Of a stretch of 64,000 bases of DNA, positions 60,110 through 64,000 are shown piece by piece (the stretch's first letter is position 1; each line of letters opens with the position of its first letter). The position numbers were made by a program, and so were the translations under genes. Origin of the DNA: Tautonia sociabilis (GTDB taxonomy: Bacteria > Planctomycetota > Planctomycetia > Isosphaerales > Isosphaeraceae); the NCBI RefSeq assembly GCF_003977685.1, contig NZ_RYZH01000033.1, positions 1 through 64,000 of the forward strand, given 5' to 3'. The notes under the pieces were generated by a model. It had not been told where the DNA came from. It saw only the letters and a list, made by a program, of their open reading frames with translations, and made no database searches.

Positions 60110-61315
60110 TCACCCTCCACCGTGGGACCGCTGCGCGATCGCCGCCGCGTACGAAACGAGGTCGCCCCCCGATCGAGCGAACCGGGCCAGGAGATCGGGG
60201 CGATCCGCTTCCCGGCAGAGCTGCACGAGCCCCGGGCAGAGGAGCATGGTTTCCGGCACTCCTCGGAGGTGCTCCGCGGCCAGCGGGATGGCCTCCTCGC
60301 GGCGGCCGAGACGATCGAGCAGGCGAACGAGGATCTGGGCCGGCAGCGTGGCGGCCAGGTCGTTGCCGTGGGAGCCCGGCGCCGAGAGCTTGGCGCGGAA
60401 GTGGGCGACGGCGGCGTCCTCGTCCTCGCCAAGCAGCGCCCGCAGATAAATCGCATGGTCCTCGTACAGGAGTTCGAACGGCGGGTCCCCCTCATACCGG
60501 TGCCGGTCGCTGAGGCGACGGCCGTACTCGGTCAAGGAGACCGCCAGCCGAATCGTCTCCGGGTCGCGGAGCAGGGGGGACATGCGGACAACGGCCGCCA
60601 GGTGAGACGTATCGATGTGATACGAGTCGTCGTCGAACAGCCAGTCGTTCCCCTCCAGCAGCTCCGGGATCGACGCCGACTCCGGCGGTTCCGGGCGTCC
60701 GGAACGGCTGATCTCGACGCGCAGGCTGTACCGGAGCTGGTCATGCAGGTGTCGGACCAGCCGGTCGGCGCAGGGGGCTCGGATCTCCTCATCCGGCGGG
60801 AGCTGCTCGAACGCGGTGATCGCCGAGCACGGCCCGTAGGACTCCAGGACCAGCTCGAACCCCCGGCGGGGGTTGACCCCGTGCTGCAGGGCCAGTTCCA
60901 TGAGGTTCCCCAGCACCTGGGCGTCGGTGGCGGCCGGGTCGACCGCCTCGATCGCCTCGGCCACGGGCTCCTTCTCGCCGATGGCCCGGAAGTACGGCCA
61001 GCAGCCCAGGATGTCCCCGGCTTCCAGGCGCTTCCGCCCCACGGCGCGCAGGGCCTCGATGTAGCGATCCTCATACCGCGATCGCTGCGGCTCGGGCAGG
61101 CCCGAAAGCCCGCTCGGGGGCAGGGCGGGCAGGCCCAGCTCCAGCCGGGCCTTCAGCAAGAGGGCGTCGAGCAGCGCCCTCGGGTCGTCGCCCGAATCCA
61201 GCCGAGCGATGAGCCGATCGGCCGCGGCGATCGGGCCTCCCTCGGCGAGGGCCCGGTCAAGCTCCTCGAACACGAGATCGTCATCGACCCGGTCCTTGAG
61301 CGTCGCGTCGTTCAT
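60110..61315 (-). CDS. Hypothetical alpha-helical protein
   Basis: 401 residues. I do not recognise the family. There is no signal peptide and no membrane segment, so it should be cytoplasmic. Helical stretches with regular Ala/Leu/Arg spacing dominate (R-A-L-L-D-A-L-L-L-K-A-R-L-E-L-G-L). The middle contains an acidic patch W-L-F-D-D-D-S-Y-H-I-D, and the C-terminal third resembles TPR-like helix pairs (R-L-L-D-R-L-G-R-R-E-E-A-I-P-L-A). Acidic residues are common and coding character is good throughout. It stands between the LOG-family gene and the small hypothetical gene, all on the minus strand. Confidence 0.75.
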   Translation of the reverse strand: MNDATLKDRVDDDLVFEELDRALAEGGPIAAADRLIARLDSGDDPRALLDALLLKARLELGLPALPPSGLSGLPEPQRSRYEDRYIEALRAVGRKRLEAGDILGCWPYFRAIGEKEPVAEAIEAVDPAATDAQVLGNLMELALQHGVNPRRGFELVLESYGPCSAITAFEQLPPDEEIRAPCADRLVRHLHDQLRYSLRVEISRSGRPEPPESASIPELLEGNDWLFDDDSYHIDTSHLAAVVRMSPLLRDPETIRLAVSLTEYGRRLSDRHRYEGDPPFELLYEDHAIYLRALLGEDEDAAVAHFRAKLSAPGSHGNDLAATLPAQILVRLLDRLGRREEAIPLAAEHLRGVPETMLLCPGLVQLCREADRPDLLARFARSGGDLVSYAAAIAQRSHGGG

Positions 61316-61532
61316 CGGTCCTCAGGGGCTTTCGGTTCGCGGTTCCGGGGCGATTGGTCGTCGATCCCTCCATTGTCCCCGCCCTCGGCGGAGGATGGCA
61401 AGGTGGTCGGGCCGTCGGGATCGGATCGGGCATCGATCCCTCCGAATCGGATGGCCGACGGATGGGAGGCCCACCCCGATCCCGGGCCCCGTCTCTCCTC
61501 CCCTGGGTCTTCGAGGGAATGCCCTCCCCGCT

Positions 61533-62492
61533 CTACTCCGCGTCCGCCTTCCTCGGGTCCGGCGCCGAGAGGGGGGCTCCCGGCGGATCGGCATCGAGCC
61601 GGGCCCCTTCGGAACGCTTCCAGGTGTCCCAGCAGCGGTGGTTGTAGCAGTCCACCAGCGTCTGGCAGATCTCGTCGAGGGAGTCGGTCACGATCAGCAG
61701 ATTCAGGTCCTCGGGCGAGATGAGCCCCTCGGCGAGCATCGTCGATTCGATCCAGTCGAGCATCCCGCGCCAGTAATTCGAGCCGTAGAGGACGATCGGG
61801 AAGCGGCTGATCTTGCGGGTCTGTACCAGGGTGAGGGCCTCGAACAGCTCGTCCAGTGTGCCGAAGCCGCCTGGGAAGATCACGAACCCCTCGGTGTACT
61901 TCACGAACATCGTCTTGCGGACGAAGAAGTATCGGAAGTTGACCGCGAGGTTCGCATACGGGTTGCCCTGCTGCTCGAACGGCAGCTCGATGTTGCAGCC
62001 GATCGACAGCCCGTCGGCCTCCGAGGCCCCCCGGTTGGCCGCCTCCATGATGCCCGGGCCCCCCCCCGTAATGACGGCAAAGCCGGTGGCGGCCAGGCGA
62101 CGCCCCAGCTCTCTGGCCGCCTCGTACCAGGGGTGGCCCTCGGCAATCCGGGCCGAGCCGAAGACGGCGACCGCCGCCCCGACCTCCGCCAGGGCGTTGA
62201 ACCCCATCACGAACTCCCCCTGAATGCGGAGCACCCGCCAAGGGTCGGTGTGGGTGAACCGCCCTTGCTCGGGGGCGATGGGGGAGGGGGCCTCGGGCCT
62301 CGGATGGTTCAGCAGCTCCTCATCCTCGGTCGGCCTCCGGTGCCTCTGGGCGCGGGAGTGCCGCTCCCGAAGCGAAGCCAGGTCGGGCGGCCCCCCGCCC
62401 TCGGGCCCAACCGGCGGCATGCCGATCGGATCGACACGCCCGCCGTCGTGAATCTGTCTGTCCGGGACCTCCTCGCGATCGCGGCGGCTCAT
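61533..62492 (-). CDS. LOG family protein (TIGR00730-type, cytokinin riboside monophosphate phosphoribohydrolase-like)
   Basis: 319 residues from the ATG at 62492. The first ~100 residues are a polar, His/Arg/Pro-rich extension. The LOG core follows: A-V-A-V-F-G-S-A-R, V-I-T-G-G-G-P-G-I-M-E-A-A-N-R-G-A, and the nucleotide signature F-P-G-G-F-G-T-L-D-E-L-F-E. In plants and actinobacteria LOG releases cytokinin bases from nucleotide monophosphates; bacterial relatives often act as AMP/GMP nucleosidases. The longer frame to 62657 reads basic, unlike the core, so the ATG at 62492 is preferred. Confidence 0.9.
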   Translation of the reverse strand: MSRRDREEVPDRQIHDGGRVDPIGMPPVGPEGGGPPDLASLRERHSRAQRHRRPTEDEELLNHPRPEAPSPIAPEQGRFTHTDPWRVLRIQGEFVMGFNALAEVGAAVAVFGSARIAEGHPWYEAARELGRRLAATGFAVITGGGPGIMEAANRGASEADGLSIGCNIELPFEQQGNPYANLAVNFRYFFVRKTMFVKYTEGFVIFPGGFGTLDELFEALTLVQTRKISRFPIVLYGSNYWRGMLDWIESTMLAEGLISPEDLNLLIVTDSLDEICQTLVDCYNHRCWDTWKRSEGARLDADPPGAPLSAPDPRKADAE

Positions 62493-62913
62493 ACGTCGTC
62501 TCCGTCGCCCCGGGCGCCGGGGCTCCCCTGAGTGTTGGATCCGCCCCCTCCGGGCCGATCGGCCCCGGGGCCTCGCCCTCTCGGAATCATACGCGGGCCG
62601 GGCGTCCGCGTCCCCGGGCGCCGCAAATCCAACCCAATAAAGACATCTAAAAAACATACGACCGTTGAAGGCAAGGCGTCGTCGAGTCTCCCCCGCCCCA
62701 CTCCCACGCCGGGAAAACGCGAGTCGGGCTCAACTCCTCCCAGACCTTACGCTTGCGTCCCCCGCTTCGACCCCGCCGCAACCGCCCTCCCGCCGCACCC
62801 GCCGGAGATGGCTTGACGCCGCCTGGCCCGACCATCAGGATGAACCGATCGCCGGACGAGGGGCCCCTGGCCCCCCCCCGGCCCCCTCCGACGACTCCGT
62901 GGAGCTACAGACC
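62493..62913. other. Divergent intergenic region between the LOG and DUF1080 genes
   Basis: 421 bases. 62625-62680 is AT-rich (C-A-A-T-A-A-A, a short A run, C-A-T-A-C-G) and is the best place for promoters. On the minus strand TTGCCT followed 17 bases later by TTTAGA is possible but weak. No gene is recognised. Confidence 0.5.
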
Positions 62914-63651
62914 ATGCGGTCGACGATCGGGATCGGATGCCTCGTGCTCGCCCTTGCCGGGACGAGCTTCGCCCAGTACGGGGACCTCGGCGACCTGGAC
63001 GTTGCCCGACCCGAGGACCGACAGGACGTCTCGCCCACGCCTCCTCCCGAGGGGGCCATCGTGCTGTTCGACGGCACCAGCCTCGACCACTGGGTCCAGA
63101 TCGACGGCCAGCCCCCGGCCTGGCAGCTCGTTGAAGGAGGCGCGATGCAGGCCCCCGCCCGCGGCGGCGAGTTCGGTATCATGACACACCAGCGCTTCGG
63201 CGGCCGCTACAAGCTTCATGTCGAGTTCCGGGTCCCCTACATGCCCGACGAATCCGGCCAGGGACGAGGCAACAGCGGCGTCTACAATCAGGGTCGCTAC
63301 GAGGTCCAGGTGCTTGACAGCTACGGCATCTCCGATCCCCAATCCAACGACTGCGGCGCGATCTACGAGGTGGCCGCCCCGCTCGTCAACGCCTGCAAGG
63401 CGCCGACCGTCTGGCAAAGCTACGACATCGACTTCCGCGCCCCCGTCTTCCGGAACGGCGAGAAGGTCGAGCCCGCCCGGATCACCGTCTACCAGAACGG
63501 CACGCTGATCCAGGACGACGTGGCCATCCCGGTCGACAACACCCGGGCCGGCCTCGGCGGCGACCCCAGCACCCCCGGCCCGCTCCACCTGCAGGATCAC
63601 ACGAACCCGGTCCAGTATCGAAATATCTGGCTCCTGCCGATCGACGATTGA
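62914..63651 (+). CDS. Secreted DUF1080 (3-keto-disaccharide hydrolase-like) protein
   Basis: 245 residues from the ATG at 62914. The signal peptide covers ~1-20 (I-G-C-L-V-L-A-L-A-G-T-S-F-A-Q). DUF1080 features are I-V-L-F-D-G-T-S-L-D-H-W-V, W-Q-L-V-E-G-G-A-M, Y-K-L-H-V-E-F-R-V-P-Y, and the loop G-N-S-G-V-Y-N-Q-G-R-Y-E-V-Q-V-L-D-S-Y-G. The C-N-D-C-like S-N-D-C-G-A-I-Y segment is typical of this subgroup. It is more canonical than the copy at 58739, from which it differs in the substrate-loop wording. The end R-N-I-W-L-L-P-I is the last family strand. Confidence 0.93.
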   Translation: MRSTIGIGCLVLALAGTSFAQYGDLGDLDVARPEDRQDVSPTPPPEGAIVLFDGTSLDHWVQIDGQPPAWQLVEGGAMQAPARGGEFGIMTHQRFGGRYKLHVEFRVPYMPDESGQGRGNSGVYNQGRYEVQVLDSYGISDPQSNDCGAIYEVAAPLVNACKAPTVWQSYDIDFRAPVFRNGEKVEPARITVYQNGTLIQDDVAIPVDNTRAGLGGDPSTPGPLHLQDHTNPVQYRNIWLLPIDD

Positions 63652-64000
63652 CGCCGATCACCAGGGGAACCCCGGGATTGATGCATGCCCATGAGCGCGG
63701 CCCTGGACCACGTCCCGACCGACCCGGCCGACGCCTCCCGAGTCGACTCGACCCGGCCGACGCCCGGCACGATCGTCGTCCCTGCCCGTCGCGACCCCGC
63801 GTCGGGACCGACCCGCCGGCCTCGGCCGGCCCCCTCGTCCGACGTCCGCCCTGGCCCCCTTCCGTCCGACCTCGCCCCCCGTGCCGAGGCCGGAGCCGAG
63901 CCCGATCGCCCGGCACCAGGGGGGCGGGCCGATCGACACCCGTAGGCCTCGGAGCCGTCCCCCGAACCCATCCGCTTCGACGATTCCCGCCCTCCCACTC
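63652..64000. other. Window end, no gene seen
   Basis: 349 bases after the DUF1080 stop. The open frames on both strands are dominated by Pro, Arg, Gly and Ser and look like GC-rich noncoding DNA. A gene beginning beyond the window cannot be excluded. Confidence 0.45.

Noticed and set aside
59813-61723. 636-residue plus-strand open frame opposite two hypothetical genes
   Set aside because: It resembles reverse-strand shadow sequence (Gly/Arg/Pro-rich). The minus-strand 401-residue frame has balanced, acidic composition, and this frame runs past its start.
63685-63945. 86-residue plus-strand open frame near the window end
   Set aside because: Pro/Arg/Asp low-complexity composition and no ribosome site or motif.

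Overview
The window looks like a chromosomal segment of a very GC-rich planctomycete, most likely of the Isosphaeraceae type (Tautonia/Isosphaera-like). The basis is the gene content rather than any database match: a DUF1559 pseudopilin-like protein with a type IV prepilin leader and an H-x9-DG tail, two DUF1080 proteins, a DUF4129/DUF4350 pair, a secreted VPS10-like propeller protein, and many short secreted or lipid-anchored proteins of no known function. Housekeeping genes, GTG/TTG starts and 1-4 base overlaps between genes are frequent. I recognise no rRNA, tRNA, CRISPR array, prophage or insertion sequence. All coordinates were read by eye from the sequence, and family names come from motif recognition.

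Layout. 1-3.1 kb: the tail of an unknown gene, then a membrane protein/DUF4129/DUF4350 operon without the MoxR and DUF58 genes that usually go with it. 3.2-7.1 kb: a nucleotide-sugar epimerase/reductase, a zinc-ribbon membrane protein and a parvulin-type lipoprotein foldase. 7.3-12.5 kb: a tightly overlapping five-gene glycan operon (two GT2 glycosyltransferases, a CDP-alcohol phosphotransferase with a degenerate nucleotidyltransferase-like head, a methyltransferase and a NodB-type deacetylase) behind a good sigma70-like promoter. 12.7-20.9 kb: a large secreted DUF11-repeat protein, a DUF255 thioredoxin-like protein with a DsbD-type tail, truB and hflX. 21-30 kb (minus strand): two tiny genes, a DUF1559/lipoprotein pair, two secreted proteins and a PDZ-containing VPS10-like propeller.

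30-36 kb holds the most unusual locus: a hemolysin III (PAQR) protein, then a P1B-type metal ATPase whose polypeptide continues into an SPFH/HflK-like domain, then separate HflC-like and HflK-like genes. The fused ATPase has a His/Asp-rich N-terminus, no recognisable HMA domain, and an H-Q-I-G-S element where zinc exporters carry an Asp. This suggests a metal pump physically coupled to an SPFH membrane scaffold.

36-51.6 kb is a long minus-strand housekeeping tract. In transcription order it reads carA, purA, uppS, cdsA, phoH, a PgpH-like 7TM-HD phosphodiesterase, ybeY, a CorC/HlyC CBS protein, recO, a BamD-like TPR lipoprotein, an LptE-like lipoprotein, folP and proA. It joins nucleotide, lipid-carrier and phospholipid synthesis with ribosome maturation and Gram-negative-type outer-membrane assembly. 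51.8-64 kb returns to accessory content: a sulfotransferase-like protein, a DCC thiol oxidoreductase, a glycerol-type aquaporin, an ABC exporter pair, a two-part esterase, two DUF1080 proteins, two hypothetical proteins and a LOG-family protein.

Several intergenic regions carry promoters of the same form (TTGACN or similar, 17-18 bases, TATCGT/TAGAAT-like), and four show strong GC hairpins.
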